Shown: positions 27,772 through 37,724, counted from the first letter of the stretch. The stretch is 64,000 bases of DNA from Sulfuritalea sp. (GCA_023700805.1 JAMPYF010000005.1:1-64000); one strand, 5' to 3'. The notes: a model not told the origin generated them from the letters alone. Made by a program: numbers and translations.

Positions 27772-29259
27772 TCAGCTCGCCGTTGCGCCAGCGCCAACTC
27801 TGCGGCGCGGCGTCCGCGTCTTCGCGGCGGCAGGCTTGCGGCGCGCGGCGGGCCGCAGCAGCGCCAGATATTCCTTGAAGCTGTCGCGCAGGCAGCGCGC
27901 CAGCAGCTCGGGATCGGGCAGTTGCTCGTAGCAGGCGGTGAAGGAAATCACGATCGTCTCGCTGTAGCTGGTGACCGAAAACACCAGGCCCATGCCGTCG
28001 GAAATCGGCATGATGGCCGAGACATAGGACAGGCGCGCGCCCTGCAGGTACAGCGGCACCTGCGGGCCGGGCACGTTGGCGATGGCGCAGTTGGCCAGCG
28101 GCGCCCAGTCGCCGAGCAGGGCCGAGGCCGAGCGCAGCATCTTGCTGGTGGCGGCGATGGCGGCCGACGGCGCCTGTTCGGCCAGCTCGATCAGTTCGCG
28201 CGCGCTGACGGCCCGCGTCATGAGTTCCGAGGACGAGCTGGTGGCCTGGATCGTGGCCAGGCGCGCGACCGGATCGACGATGTCGGTGGCCAGCCCCAGG
28301 CGCACCCAGGCGAAGCTGGCCGGCGCGTCGGGCTGCCCGGCGCCGCGCACGGCGATCGGCGCCGCCGCGACCAGGCTCTCCTCCGGCAGTTCGCCCTGCA
28401 GTTCGAGATAGCGCCGCAGGCCGCCGGCGCACACCGCCAGCACCACGTCATTGACCGTGGCGCCGGGCGCCAGCTCGCGGATCGCCTTGAAATCCCGCAG
28501 CGCGAAGCGGCGCGTGTCGAACACCCGGTGCGGCGACACCACGCTGTTGAAGCGCGTCACGGGAAATTCCTGCGGCCGGCCGAGAAACTCGCCGACCAGG
28601 GTGCTCGCGGCCGATTTCAGCGTGGTCCAGCTGCGCGCCAGCGGCTGCGCCATGCGCAGCGGAAAGGTGGCGACGTTGAACCCGGCGCGCGCCAGCAGGC
28701 CGAGCGTGCCCGGCGCCGACTCGGGGAACCAGGGCACGGGCGGCGCGGACGGCGGCGCATCCGGCGCGAGGTCGTGCAGCACGGTGGTGATCGCATTGCC
28801 CTGGGTGACGTCGATCGCGGCATGGTGAATCTTCAGCAACACGGCAAAGCTGCCCACCGGCAGATCGAGAAAGCTGTCGAGGCCCTCGATCACGTACATT
28901 TCCCACAGCGGGCGCTGCAGGTCGAGCGGACGGGCGTGGATGCGCGAGGCCTGGATGCAGAACTGGCGCCAGTCGCCGGGCTTGGGCAGGGCAATGTGGC
29001 GCACGTGGTATTCGATGTCGAAACTCTCGTCCTCGACCCACCACGGATAGTCGAGATCGAGCGGCACGCGCAGGATCTTCTGGCGGAACACCGGCAGGCG
29101 GTCGAGCCGGCTCTCGACATGCGCCAGGATCTGCTTGAAGCGCACCATGCCGCCCGGCGCGGTGGACTGGTCGTAGATGTGCAGCAGCGTGACGTTCGAG
29201 TTGGCGTGGGCGCTGTCCGAATAGATGTACGCGGCATCGTGCTCGCTGAGTTGTCGCAT
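27772..29259 (-). CDS. Wax ester synthase / diacylglycerol acyltransferase family protein
   Basis: The 495-residue protein is a WS/DGAT acyltransferase. The active-site motif HHAAID (145-150) sits in LLKIHHAAIDVTQGNA; other conserved blocks are PLWEMYVIEG, the VNDVVLAVCAGGLRRYL segment and NVPGPQVPLYLQGARL. Such enzymes transfer acyl-CoA to alcohols or diacylglycerol to store neutral lipids at the inner membrane. The ATG at 29259 follows AGGAAAG. The last residues (RRRVGAGATAS) are encoded by the dispersed motif copy G, so the native C-terminus may have been altered. A hydrolase gene lies 11 nt upstream in the same operon. Confidence 0.88.
   Translation of the reverse strand: MRQLSEHDAAYIYSDSAHANSNVTLLHIYDQSTAPGGMVRFKQILAHVESRLDRLPVFRQKILRVPLDLDYPWWVEDESFDIEYHVRHIALPKPGDWRQFCIQASRIHARPLDLQRPLWEMYVIEGLDSFLDLPVGSFAVLLKIHHAAIDVTQGNAITTVLHDLAPDAPPSAPPVPWFPESAPGTLGLLARAGFNVATFPLRMAQPLARSWTTLKSAASTLVGEFLGRPQEFPVTRFNSVVSPHRVFDTRRFALRDFKAIRELAPGATVNDVVLAVCAGGLRRYLELQGELPEESLVAAAPIAVRGAGQPDAPASFAWVRLGLATDIVDPVARLATIQATSSSSELMTRAVSARELIELAEQAPSAAIAATSKMLRSASALLGDWAPLANCAIANVPGPQVPLYLQGARLSYVSAIMPISDGMGLVFSVTSYSETIVISFTACYEQLPDPELLARCLRDSFKEYLALLRPAARRKPAAAKTRTPRRRVGAGATAS
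27778..27799 (-). repeat. 22-bp motif, copy G (perfect)
   Basis: Perfect copy in sense at the very 3' end of the acyltransferase gene, encoding VGAGATA one codon and a stop before the end. Confidence 0.85.
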
Positions 29260-29270
29260 GTGCTTCTTTC

Positions 29271-30116
29271 CTAAATCGCCTTTGATCCCGCGCCATCATG
29301 CGCCGAACCGGTGCTCATGCGCCAGACGCGGCCGAGCAGGCCCTGCGGCCGGAACGGCTGCCAGGCGCCCTCCGGCTGCGCCAGACGGTCGGCGACGACG
29401 GCCAGCACGATGCCGTTGAAGCCCAGGCCGAGATGGCTGCCGGGCACCCGGATGTTCTCGTGCAGGGCCGGGTCGCCGTCGATGGTGGCTTCCTGCGGCG
29501 GCACCACGCCATCGCCCAGGGAATACAGGCAACTGGTGGGAACGGCCAGCCGGCGCCGCTCGCGCAGCGTCTTGGCGCGCGGTTGCATGACGTGCGCGGC
29601 CGCGCCATGGCGATGCGAGACCAGCCGGTAGAGCGCCTTGATCGCCGTCGGCGACTGGCTGCCGGCGGCATCGACGCTGACCGGGCTGCCCAGGGTGATG
29701 ATCGAACGCACGCAGTCGAGCGTGCTTTCGGCGCCATAGAGCGAGAACACGCCCCCCAGGCTCCAGCCGACCAGGCTGACCTTGCGCCCGGTGACGTGGT
29801 GCAGGTAGCGGATTTTCTGCGGCAGGGCGCTGGCGTGCTTGCTGCGAAAACCCAGGTTGCGTCCCAGGCCCCAGGTGTGCACTTCGTAACCCTTGCGCTG
29901 GAGGAACAGCCTGAGCGCGATCAGCGACTTTTCGTCGGCGAGGAAGCCGGGCAGCAGCAGCACCGGATGGCCGTCGCCGCGCGGCGCCTGCAGCAACAGC
30001 GGCAAGGACGCCGGCAGCAGCGCAATTTCGAGCAGGGCACGCGGCTCCAGCAGCGAATTCAGCGCACGCGGGGGGCCTGAGTGGGCATGGCGAACTACGG
30101 AACGACGAAGAGGCAT
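29271..30116 (-). CDS. Alpha/beta-hydrolase (esterase/lipase-like)
   Basis: The 281-residue protein has the alpha/beta-hydrolase order: HPVLLLPGFLADEKS (oxyanion loop), nucleophile elbow GWSLGG with Ser119, then candidates for the acid in SLGDGVVPP and the histidine in GSHLGLGFN. No signal peptide is clear, though the first 40 residues are hydrophobic and basic. Next to a WS/DGAT gene it could be a neutral-lipid or acyl-ester hydrolase (inference). The ATG at 30116 has GGAG upstream. It is divergent from the TetR gene across 170 nt holding two operator-like palindromes. Confidence 0.82.
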   Translation of the reverse strand: MPLRRSVVRHAHSGPPRALNSLLEPRALLEIALLPASLPLLLQAPRGDGHPVLLLPGFLADEKSLIALRLFLQRKGYEVHTWGLGRNLGFRSKHASALPQKIRYLHHVTGRKVSLVGWSLGGVFSLYGAESTLDCVRSIITLGSPVSVDAAGSQSPTAIKALYRLVSHRHGAAAHVMQPRAKTLRERRRLAVPTSCLYSLGDGVVPPQEATIDGDPALHENIRVPGSHLGLGFNGIVLAVVADRLAQPEGAWQPFRPQGLLGRVWRMSTGSAHDGAGSKAI

Positions 30117-30207
30117 TTACTGCTCCGGCGAGGTGGCGGTCACGGCAATCCGTGCGCGAGGGATTTTGCCAGCCCCGCTTCCCCCTGGGCCGGCGCGCAA
30201 CAAATTC

Positions 30208-30247
30208 ATACCCATCGGTATAATTATTTTGTACCGCCCAGTATAAT
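30208..30247. promoter_or_regulatory. TetR-type operators between divergent genes
   Basis: ATACCCATCGGTAT (30208-30221) is a near-perfect 14-bp palindrome. A second, weaker site of the same pattern follows (30231-30244; its reverse strand is ATACTGGGCGGTAC). TATAAT boxes overlap both (30219-30224 and 30242-30247). The divergent TetR gene is the obvious binder, regulating itself and the hydrolase-acyltransferase operon. Confidence 0.65.
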
Positions 30248-30286
30248 CCGCTTCCTCCCGCCCTTCCCTGCTGCAGCCATCCGCCC

Positions 30287-30985
30287 ATGCCCGCCACGCG
30301 CAGTGCCGCTCGAACCTCCGCAGCCCTCCCCCCCAGGCCCGGCGAAACCCAGGCCTGCCTCGACAAGCGCGAACGCATCCTGGCCGCGGCCGAAGACCTG
30401 TTCTACCGCAACGGTTTCGCCGGCACCACGATGGACATGATCTGCGCCGAACTCGGCGTCACCAAGCCCTTCGTCTATTACTACTTTCACGACAAGCACG
30501 AGATCGTCGAGACCCTGGCCTGGCGCGCCTCGGTCGCCTGCCTGTCGACCATGAAGTTTCCCGCCGACGATGCGCGGCCGGCCCACCTCAAACTGGCCGA
30601 GGGCCTGCAGCGCTGGGTCGCGGCCTGCGTCACGCATTTTCGCGCCAGCGCCCTGGCCTTTCGCGTCACGGCCTCGCTGCGTCCGGAATTCCGCGACGAA
30701 CTGCGCCGGCTCGCCAATGACTTCTACGCCGACCTCGGCGCCCTGATGGAGGAAGGCCGGCGCCAGGGCAAGCTCTCCTTCGAGGACACCACGGTCACCG
30801 CGATGGCCATGGGCGGCGCCGTCGGCTTCATGTACACCTGGTACCGCCCCGAAGGCCGCCTGACGCCCGAGGAGCTGGTCAGCCGCCTGACCGCCACACT
30901 GTGCAAGATGATCGGCCTGCGCCCGCCGCCGGCCCGTTCAGCCGCAACACGAAAAAATCCACACCCACGGAGGACACCCAAATGA
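30287..30985 (+). CDS. TetR family transcriptional regulator
   Basis: The 232-residue protein has a TetR helix-turn-helix at about 25-75 (ERILAAAEDLFYRNGFAGTT, then GVTKPFVYYYFHDKHEIVE) and a helical ligand domain typical of regulators that sense acyl or aromatic compounds. A Pro/Ala-rich N-terminal extension of about 24 residues precedes the domain; the ATG at 30287 is the first in frame. Its stop overlaps the SDR start (ATGA), so the regulator heads its own operon. Confidence 0.88.
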   Translation: MPATRSAARTSAALPPRPGETQACLDKRERILAAAEDLFYRNGFAGTTMDMICAELGVTKPFVYYYFHDKHEIVETLAWRASVACLSTMKFPADDARPAHLKLAEGLQRWVAACVTHFRASALAFRVTASLRPEFRDELRRLANDFYADLGALMEEGRRQGKLSFEDTTVTAMAMGGAVGFMYTWYRPEGRLTPEELVSRLTATLCKMIGLRPPPARSAATRKNPHPRRTPK

Positions 30986-31821
30986 AACAGTTTCGCGACC
31001 GCAGCGCGGTCATCACCGGCGCCGCCAGCGGCATCGGCCTCGAACTGGCGCGCCGCGCCGCCGCCGAGGGCATGAACCTGGTGCTGGCCGACATCGAGCA
31101 CGGCAAGCTGGAAGCCGCGGCGGCGACGCTGGGCCTGCCGGCCGAACGCCTGCTGCTGCAGAAGACCGACGTCAGCCGCGAGGACGAAGTCGCCGCGCTG
31201 GCCGCCGCCGCCTTCGGCCGCTTCGGCGGCGTGCATCTGCTGTGCAACAACGCCGGCGTCGGCCTCACGCGCGTCACCTGGGAACACTCGACGGCCGACT
31301 GGGAATGGGTGCTCGGCGTCAATCTGTGGAGCGTGATCCACGGCATCCACCACTTCCTGCCGAAGATGCTGGAACAGGGCGACGAAGGCCATATCGTAAA
31401 CACCGCCTCGGTCGCCGGACTCCTGTCCACGCCCGGCATGGCGGCCTACAACGTCAGCAAGCACGGCGTCGTGACGCTGTCCGAAACCCTCTACGGCGAA
31501 CTCGCCGCGGCGCAGGCGAAAGTCGGCGTCTCGGTGCTGTGCCCGGCCTGGGTGCCGACGGCGATCCACCAGTCGGCACGCAACCGGCCCGACCGCTTCG
31601 GCAGCGCGGCGCCCGCCGCCGGCCTCTCCGCCGCCTATGAGGAACGCATGGGCCAGGCGGTCAAGTCCGGACGCCTGACCGCCGCCCACATGGCCGGCGC
31701 GGTGTTCGACGCGGTCGGCGAAGGGCGCTTCTACGTGATTCCCCACCGCAAGATCAACAATGCCATCCAGCTACGCATGGACGACATCATGAACCAGCGC
31801 AATCCGACGCCGCTGGCATAG
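30982..31821 (+). CDS. Short-chain dehydrogenase/reductase
   Basis: The 279-residue protein is a classical SDR: TGAASGIG cofactor loop (12-19), NNAG at 89-92, catalytic Ser143, Tyr156 and Lys160 in the YNVSK motif. Asp37 at the end of the second strand favours NAD(H). It oxidises or reduces a hydroxyl or keto group on a small or acyl substrate in the cytosol. Its start overlaps the TetR stop by 4 nt. The quinone reductase and aldehyde dehydrogenase downstream suggest stepwise oxidation of alcohols or lipid-derived compounds (inference). Confidence 0.9.
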   Translation: MKQFRDRSAVITGAASGIGLELARRAAAEGMNLVLADIEHGKLEAAAATLGLPAERLLLQKTDVSREDEVAALAAAAFGRFGGVHLLCNNAGVGLTRVTWEHSTADWEWVLGVNLWSVIHGIHHFLPKMLEQGDEGHIVNTASVAGLLSTPGMAAYNVSKHGVVTLSETLYGELAAAQAKVGVSVLCPAWVPTAIHQSARNRPDRFGSAAPAAGLSAAYEERMGQAVKSGRLTAAHMAGAVFDAVGEGRFYVIPHRKINNAIQLRMDDIMNQRNPTPLA

Positions 31822-31894
31822 CGCTCATGGCACCAAGTACCGCCCGCTGAAGATGAAACACGCGAAAGGCGAATTGAAGGCCCGCCCCTCCCAT

Positions 31895-31912
31895 CCTCCC
31901 CTCGCGGGGAGG
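31895..31912. repeat. GC-rich stem-loop in the SDR-MDR gap
   Basis: CCTCCCCTCGCGGGGAGG forms a 7-bp stem. It lies in a 162-nt gap (31822-31983) that otherwise holds no gene. No T-run follows, so it is not a standard terminator; it may slow or process the message. Confidence 0.45.
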
Positions 31913-31983
31913 CTTCTGGTCAGCTCGCTTCGCTCGGCTATCTAGCTGTCGCTCCGAACGAGTGGTCTCATTTAAGGAATCCA

Positions 31984-32964
31984 ATGAAAGCCCTGATCTG
32001 CGAAGCCTACGGTCCGATCGACACCCTGGTCGTCAAGGACATCCCCTCCCCCCTGCCCGGCCCCAAACAACTGCTGATCGAAGTCAGGGCGGCGGCCGTG
32101 AACTTCCCCGATGCGCTGATGGTGCAGGGCCTCTACCAGGTCAAGCCGCCGCTGCCCTTCACGCCGGGCGCCGAGATCGCCGGCGTGGTCAAGGCGGTCG
32201 GCGCCGAGGTCAAGCATTTCAAGGCCGGCGACCGCGTCATCGCGCTGACCAGCACCGGCGGCTTCGCCGAGGAATGCCTGGCCGAAGCGCATCGCGTGAT
32301 GCCCCTGCCGGCCGGCATGGATTTCGAGGCCGGCGCGGCGCTGGTGCTGACTTACTGCACCTCGCTGCACGCGCTGAAGGATTGCGGCCACCTCAAGCCC
32401 AATGAAACCCTGGTGGTGCTCGGCGCCGCCGGCGGCGTCGGCATCTCGGCAATCGAGATCGGCAAGGCCATGGGCGCGCGCGTGATCGCCGCCGCGTCCT
32501 CCGACGACAAGCTCGAACTGTGCAAGAAAGTTGGCGCTGACGAGACGGTGAATTACTCGACCGAGAATCTCAAGGACCGCATCAACGAACTCACGGGCGG
32601 CAAGGGCGCCGACGTGGTCTATGACCCGGTCGGCGGCCCCTACACCGAGCCCGCGGTGCGCGCCCTGGCCTGGCGCGGACGGCTCCTGATCATCGGCTTC
32701 GCCGCCGGCGAGATCCCCAAGATTCCGCTGAATCTCGCGCTGCTCAAGGAACGTTCGCTGATCGGCGTGTATTGGGGCGATTCGACCAAACACGATCCCG
32801 CCGGACATCTGGCCAACCTGCAACAGCTCAACGATTGGTTCGCCGCCGGCGTGATTCGTCCCGTGGTCAGCGAGAGCTTTCCTCTCGCCGCAGCGAAAGA
32901 GGCGATTGCAAAAATCGCCAATCGCCAGGTCAAGGGAAAAATTGTGGTCCTCCCCAACAACTAA
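31984..32964 (+). CDS. Zinc-independent quinone oxidoreductase (MDR superfamily)
   Basis: The 326-residue protein is an NADPH:quinone-reductase-like MDR enzyme: GroES-like N-domain ([20 protein letters not shown]), Rossmann domain with [19 protein letters not shown], and [20 protein letters not shown]. It lacks zinc-binding cysteines. It reduces quinones or activated enones with NADPH. A near copy of the dispersed motif (32529-32550, two mismatches) encodes the normally conserved KVGADETVN segment, so there it is part of the enzyme core. The gene is 162 nt after the SDR and 17 nt before the aldehyde dehydrogenase. Confidence 0.88.
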   Translation: MKALICEAYGPIDTLVVKDIPSPLPGPKQLLIEVRAAAVNFPDALMVQGLYQVKPPLPFTPGAEIAGVVKAVGAEVKHFKAGDRVIALTSTGGFAEECLAEAHRVMPLPAGMDFEAGAALVLTYCTSLHALKDCGHLKPNETLVVLGAAGGVGISAIEIGKAMGARVIAAASSDDKLELCKKVGADETVNYSTENLKDRINELTGGKGADVVYDPVGGPYTEPAVRALAWRGRLLIIGFAAGEIPKIPLNLALLKERSLIGVYWGDSTKHDPAGHLANLQQLNDWFAAGVIRPVVSESFPLAAAKEAIAKIANRQVKGKIVVLPNN

Positions 32965-32981
32965 ATCACAGAAAGAGAAAC

Positions 32982-34421
32982 ATGGAACAGCGCAACCAGT
33001 TTTACATCGACGGCAAATGGGTCGCCCCGGCCGGCACAGGCAGCATCGAAGTCTTCTCGCCCACCGACGGCGCCCTGCTGGCGACCCTGCCACAGGGCAA
33101 CGCGGCCGACGCCGACGCCGCTGTCATGGCCGCGCGCCGCGCCTTCGATGCCTGGAGCATCACGCCGCCGGCCGAGCGTGCCGCGTATCTGAAAAAGATC
33201 CAGGAAGGCCTCAAGGCCCGCACGGATGAAATCGCCCGGACCATCACGCTCGAAATGGGCATGCCCTACAAGCTCTCGCAGCGCATCCAGGTCGGCTCGC
33301 CGGCCGCCAGCTTCGGCATGTACTCGAAAATGCTGGCTGATTTTCCCTTCGAGGAGAGGGTCGGCAATTCGAAGGTGCTGCGCGAGGCGGTCGGCGTCGT
33401 CGTCGCGATCACGCCATGGAACTACCCGCTGCACCAGATCGCGGCCAAGGTCGCCGCTGCCTTGGCCGCCGGCTGCACGGTGGTGCTGAAGCCCTCCGAA
33501 GTCGCGCCGCTCAACGCCTTCCTGCTGGCCGAGATCGTCCACGCCGCGGGCGTGCCGGCCGGCGTCTTCAACCTGGTCACCGGCTACGGCCCGGCGATCG
33601 GCGAGGCGCTGGTGACCCACCCCGAGGTCGACATGGTCTCCTTCACCGGCTCGACCCGCGCCGGCACCCGCGTCTCGGAGCTCGCCTCGGCCACGGTCAA
33701 GCGCGTCGCGCTGGAACTCGGCGGCAAGTCGGCCGCGATCATCCTCGACGACGCCGACTTCGCGGTCGCGGTGAAGGGCGTGGTCGGCAACTGCTACCTC
33801 AACTCGGGCCAGACCTGCACCGCGCATACGCGCATGCTGGTGCCTGCTGCGCGCTACGCCGAAGCCGCGCAGCTTGCGGTCGAGGCGGCGCAGGCTTACC
33901 GCGTCGGCGACCCGCTGGCCGAGGGCATCACGCTGGGGCCGCTGGCCTCGAAAATGCAGCAGGACCGCGTGCGCGACTACATCGCCAAGGGCATCGCCGA
34001 AGGCGGCGAGCTGCTGACCGGCGGCGCGGCACTGCCCGAAGGCGTGAATCCCGCTGGCTACTACGTCGCGCCGACCATCTTCGGCCAGGTCAAGGCCGAT
34101 GCCACGATCGCCCGCGAAGAAATCTTCGGCCCGGTGCTCTCCATCATTTCCTACACCGATGAAGACGATGCCGTGCGCATTGCCAACGCCAGCGTCTATG
34201 GCCTCGCCGGCGGCGTCTGGTCGGGCAGCGACGAGCACGCGGAAAAAGTCGCGCGCCGCCTGCGCACCGGCCAGGTCGAAATCAACGGCGGCCCCTTCAA
34301 TATCTACGCGCCTTTCGGCGGCTACAAGCAGTCCGGCAACGGCCGCGAACTGGGCAAGTACGGCCTCGAGGATTTTCTCGAATACAAGGCCATGCAGTTC
34401 AGGCCGGCGCCGAAGGTTTAG
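32982..34421 (+). CDS. NAD(P)-dependent aldehyde dehydrogenase
   Basis: The 479-residue protein is a typical [26 protein letters not shown], general base Glu245 in LELGGKS, nucleophile Cys279 in [12 protein letters not shown], and EIFGPVLSI near the C-terminus. It oxidises an aldehyde to the acid. Following an SDR and a quinone reductase, it could finish alcohol or lipid-alcohol oxidation; the true substrate is unknown. The ATG at 32982 follows GAAAGAGAAAC. Confidence 0.92.
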   Translation: MEQRNQFYIDGKWVAPAGTGSIEVFSPTDGALLATLPQGNAADADAAVMAARRAFDAWSITPPAERAAYLKKIQEGLKARTDEIARTITLEMGMPYKLSQRIQVGSPAASFGMYSKMLADFPFEERVGNSKVLREAVGVVVAITPWNYPLHQIAAKVAAALAAGCTVVLKPSEVAPLNAFLLAEIVHAAGVPAGVFNLVTGYGPAIGEALVTHPEVDMVSFTGSTRAGTRVSELASATVKRVALELGGKSAAIILDDADFAVAVKGVVGNCYLNSGQTCTAHTRMLVPAARYAEAAQLAVEAAQAYRVGDPLAEGITLGPLASKMQQDRVRDYIAKGIAEGGELLTGGAALPEGVNPAGYYVAPTIFGQVKADATIAREEIFGPVLSIISYTDEDDAVRIANASVYGLAGGVWSGSDEHAEKVARRLRTGQVEINGGPFNIYAPFGGYKQSGNGRELGKYGLEDFLEYKAMQFRPAPKV

Positions 34422-34986
34422 GCGAACTTGGAACAGGCCCTCGCGCCACGCTGAACTCAGGAGCCGAATTACTGTCGCGGATTCTCCAGTTTGACAAATG
34501 GAGGCCCGCCATATGGCAGACAGTAGGGCTCCTCTCCGCTGCGCTGCTGGTAGCCGCCTGCGCGTCGGCGGCAGCGGCCTCAAGCCGGGCGCGGCGGGCC
34601 TTGAACTGGCTAGGGATTGGCGCTATCGCGCACACTTTAACGAGCCGTGGCGCATGGACGGCATCTCATGTCTGATGCAAAGCAACCGGCGCCAGGCATG
34701 CGACGCCGTCCCGCCAACGCAAACTCTCGTCCGCACGACCGGCGGCCGCCCGCATCCCGACCGGAACTTTGCCCTTGCCATTGATCCTGTCTGACGGCAG
34801 GATGGGGTCGATCAAAGGGGGATGCCTGCCGTATTGCCAGGCGTCATTTTGCGTCGGTCGATACTGCGGGTGCCTATGATCGTCAGGACAGGAATTGCGA
34901 TGATGGCGGATTGCCGGCCCGGCGCGGTGCCGCCGCGTGCGGCGGCCACGCGAGCGGAAACATCCGCGGCACGGACCTAGGCCGGC
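34422..34986. other. Long intergenic region, no gene recognised
   Basis: About 565 nt. A frame without a start codon (about 34460-34675) reads like part of a membrane protein (WQTVGLLSAALLVAACASAA) but matches nothing I know. A GCCGCCGCGTGCGGCGGC hairpin lies near 34929-34946. No clear promoter for the cyclase gene was identified. Confidence 0.4.
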
Positions 34987-36660
34987 ATGAACCATTCACC
35001 GTCGAAACGGCGCAGCGTCGGCGACCACTCGGTCGCAAACAGGGTGATGGTGATCGTCCTGACATTCGCGGCGATCGCGCTCCTGCTGCTGGGAATGATC
35101 CATCTGCAGGGCAGCGTGCATGACGGCGTCCGCTCCTACGTGCGCGGCGAAGGGCTGTGGGCCAAGGCGCAAAAAGACGCGGTGCTTTACCTCGACCGCT
35201 ATTCACGCAGCCATGCCGAATCCGATTACCAGGCTTTCCGCAGCGCCGTACTGGTGAACCTCGGCGACAAACAGGCGCGCCTGGCCCTGAGCGCCACGCC
35301 CGTCGACGCAGCGGGCGCGCGCGAGGGCTTTCTGCGCGGCGGAAACCACCCCGAGGATATCGATTCCCTGATCTGGTTCTACCGCAACTTCCAGTACGTT
35401 TCCTACATGCGCGAAGCCATCGACATATGGACGCGCGGGGATATGAAGATCGGCGAACTGATCCTCACCGGCGAAGCCATGCACGCCGAATTCCTCGACC
35501 ACGGCGGACGCCCGGAGCAAGTGGCCCGCCTGCGGGAGCAGCTGCACCAGCTCAATCACCAGCTTCTGGAACTGGAAAACCGTTTTTCCCTGACGCTCGG
35601 CGAAGGCGCGCGCTGGGCGCGTGCCAGCTTGTGGCAAGCCAGCCTGGCGCTGCTTCTCGTCGCGCTCGGCTTCGGCGTTTTCGTCAGCCGCCAGATCATC
35701 CGCAGCATCGGTGGTGCCGAGGAGCAGTTGCGGCTGGCGGCAACAGTGTTCGCTTCGAGCACGGACGGCATCCTGATCACCGACCCGGATCTGGAAATCA
35801 TTTCGGTGAATCAGGCTTTCTGCGGCATGACCGGCTGGAGCGAGGCGGAACTGCTGGGCAAGACGCCCAGGTTGTTCCGCTCGGGCCACACCAGCGCGGA
35901 ACGCTATCGCGAGATGTGGACCGCGCTGAAGGCCGCCGGAAGCTGGCAAGGCGACATCATCGATCGCACCCGGGGCGGCGCCTTGCTGCCGGTCCGCATC
36001 AGCATCAGCGGCGTCACGGGCGCCAGGGGGCAGCTCACGCATTACGTGGCCATCATGACCGACATCAGCGAGCGCAAGGCGCAGGAAGAACAGTTGCGCT
36101 ACCTCGCCCACCATGACGCCCTGACCGGCCTGCCGAATCGGGTGCTGTTCAACGACCGCATCGAGCAGGCCATCAAGAACGCCCTGCGCTGGGACACGAA
36201 GTTTGCGCTGCTGTATTTCGATCTTGACGATTTCAAGCCCGTCAATGATCGCTTCGGCCACGAGATCGGCGACAAGCTGCTGAAGCGGGTGGCCGAACGC
36301 CTGAGCAAAAACATCCGCAGCACCGATACCGTCACGCGCTGCGGCGGCGACGAATTCGCGATGCTGCTGGTCGATGTGGAAGGCCGGCGCTACGGCGAGG
36401 ATGTCATGGCCAAGATCATCGACTGCGTATGCGCGCCCTGCGAGATCGACGGCCATCGGATCGAATTCGGCGTCAGCGTCGGCATGGGCCTGTTTCCCGA
36501 CGACGGCGCCGATCCCGCGGCGCTGATGCGCCATGCCGACCGCGCCATGTACCACATGAAGCAAGGCGGCGGCGGGCGGCGCTCAAGCTCGACAAGCGCC
36601 GTCCCGGACTGGCCGGAGCAGCCGACGCCGGCTGCGGGCGACAGACCGGCCGGCTTGTAG
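34987..36660 (+). CDS. Membrane diguanylate cyclase with PAS domain
   Basis: The 557-residue protein has TM1 (about 21-40), a helical periplasmic domain, TM2 (about 215-235), a PAS domain (about 245-370; SSTDGILITDPDLEIISVNQ at its start), and a GGDEF domain (375-535). GGDEF is intact at 453-457 and an inhibitory RSTD site lies at 444-447. It should make c-di-GMP in response to a periplasmic or PAS-bound cue. No EAL domain is present. It stands alone and converges on the PA2778-like gene. Confidence 0.92.
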   Translation: MNHSPSKRRSVGDHSVANRVMVIVLTFAAIALLLLGMIHLQGSVHDGVRSYVRGEGLWAKAQKDAVLYLDRYSRSHAESDYQAFRSAVLVNLGDKQARLALSATPVDAAGAREGFLRGGNHPEDIDSLIWFYRNFQYVSYMREAIDIWTRGDMKIGELILTGEAMHAEFLDHGGRPEQVARLREQLHQLNHQLLELENRFSLTLGEGARWARASLWQASLALLLVALGFGVFVSRQIIRSIGGAEEQLRLAATVFASSTDGILITDPDLEIISVNQAFCGMTGWSEAELLGKTPRLFRSGHTSAERYREMWTALKAAGSWQGDIIDRTRGGALLPVRISISGVTGARGQLTHYVAIMTDISERKAQEEQLRYLAHHDALTGLPNRVLFNDRIEQAIKNALRWDTKFALLYFDLDDFKPVNDRFGHEIGDKLLKRVAERLSKNIRSTDTVTRCGGDEFAMLLVDVEGRRYGEDVMAKIIDCVCAPCEIDGHRIEFGVSVGMGLFPDDGADPAALMRHADRAMYHMKQGGGGRRSSSTSAVPDWPEQPTPAAGDRPAGL

Positions 36661-36707
36661 CGCACGCCGCGCCGGCGCACGCGGGGCAAGGCCGACGCCG
36701 GAACCGC

Positions 36708-37724
36708 TTATCTGCTCCCGCCCATGCGCTGCAGGACCAGCGCCCGGGTTTCGCGCACGGTCGCGGCAAAGGGGCTCGCTTCGGCGCGCGCCGCCCGTTC
36801 GAGCAACGCCAGCGCCTCGTCGTTGCGCCCAAGGTCCGACAGCACCTGGGCGAGATTGTTCAGCACCGGCACCGCATCCGGATGCCGCGCAAGCGCCTGG
36901 CGCAAGGTGGCCTCGGCCGCCGCCAGCGCGCCCTGAGCGTATTGCCGGTTGGCCAGGCCGATGCTGGCGGTGGCATTGTCCGGCCAGCGCTCGAGCGCTG
37001 TCGCATAGGCCAGCAAGGCAGCCTCCGGCGCGGCGACGCGTTCCATGGCCGCGACCGCCGCCAGGTAGCCGGCCGCGTCGGCGCTGGCCGGGATGCGCTC
37101 GGGCGGCAGCGCGACCATCGCCCAATAGCCGCCGCGTTTCCAGCTGTATTCGAAAACCGTGAAGGGAAGCGCCAGGCGCCGCGTCTCCCCGGAGCGCAGG
37201 TAGAGTTCGCCCGCCGGATAGTCGAAGCCGACCACCACCGCATAATGCCAATTGACTAGCGGCCCGACCCCGATATCCTGCAGCACGACGACCGGATTGC
37301 CTGCCGCGACCTCCCGCAGCAAGGCGTCGAAGCGCGGCGCGAGCGGATAGGAAACCCGGCCGTAGCGGCGCGGCGCGGCCAGCATGTCGACCTGGAGGCT
37401 GCCCTGGCGCGCGGGCAGGTAAACGCTCTTGACCAAGTCGTCGGGGCTGAGCTCCACCCCGCCGGCGACCAGCACGGTCGCCAGGGCGGCGGGACCGCAC
37501 TGGTAGTCCTGCTGCGGAAAGAAGGGTACGGCGGCGTTTTCGCTGCTGAGCGCGACACCCGCCGGCCACGCCTCGCGCAGCGCCATGGTCTGCGGCACCA
37601 GCGAGGCGCAGCCGCCGAGGCCGGCGAGCAACAGCAAAACGCCCGCGACGCGGCGGGCGCCTTGCTGCCAGGGTGGCCGACGCGGGCTCACGAGCGTCCG
37701 CGCTCGGCGCCGCCGGCGCCGCAT
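36708..37724 (-). CDS. PA2778-like C39-type cysteine peptidase lipoprotein with TPRs
   Basis: The 338-residue protein has an N-terminal signal with lipobox GLGGC (Cys39), a papain-like C39 peptidase domain with Cys76 in QDYQCGPAALATVL, His160 in NWHYAVVVGFD, and C-terminal TPR helices (about 235-330: RWPDNATASIGLANRQYAQG and DAVPVLNNLAQVLSDLGRND). This matches the PA2778 family, regularly paired with a PA2779-like gene, as here. A periplasmic peptidase is likely; its substrate is unknown. The first 19 residues are unusually Arg-rich, so the true start may be later. Confidence 0.85.
   Translation of the reverse strand: MRRRRRRARTLVSPRRPPWQQGARRVAGVLLLLAGLGGCASLVPQTMALREAWPAGVALSSENAAVPFFPQQDYQCGPAALATVLVAGGVELSPDDLVKSVYLPARQGSLQVDMLAAPRRYGRVSYPLAPRFDALLREVAAGNPVVVLQDIGVGPLVNWHYAVVVGFDYPAGELYLRSGETRRLALPFTVFEYSWKRGGYWAMVALPPERIPASADAAGYLAAVAAMERVAAPEAALLAYATALERWPDNATASIGLANRQYAQGALAAAEATLRQALARHPDAVPVLNNLAQVLSDLGRNDEALALLERAARAEASPFAATVRETRALVLQRMGGSR

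Noticed and set aside
31895..31912. Stem-loop CCTCCCCTCGCGGGGAGG as terminator for the SDR gene.
   Set aside because: No T-run follows, and the downstream genes appear to belong to the same set.
34498..34794. A possible 98-codon gene after the aldehyde dehydrogenase.
   Set aside because: No ribosome site or similarity; Arg/Gly-rich translation typical of random GC-rich frames.
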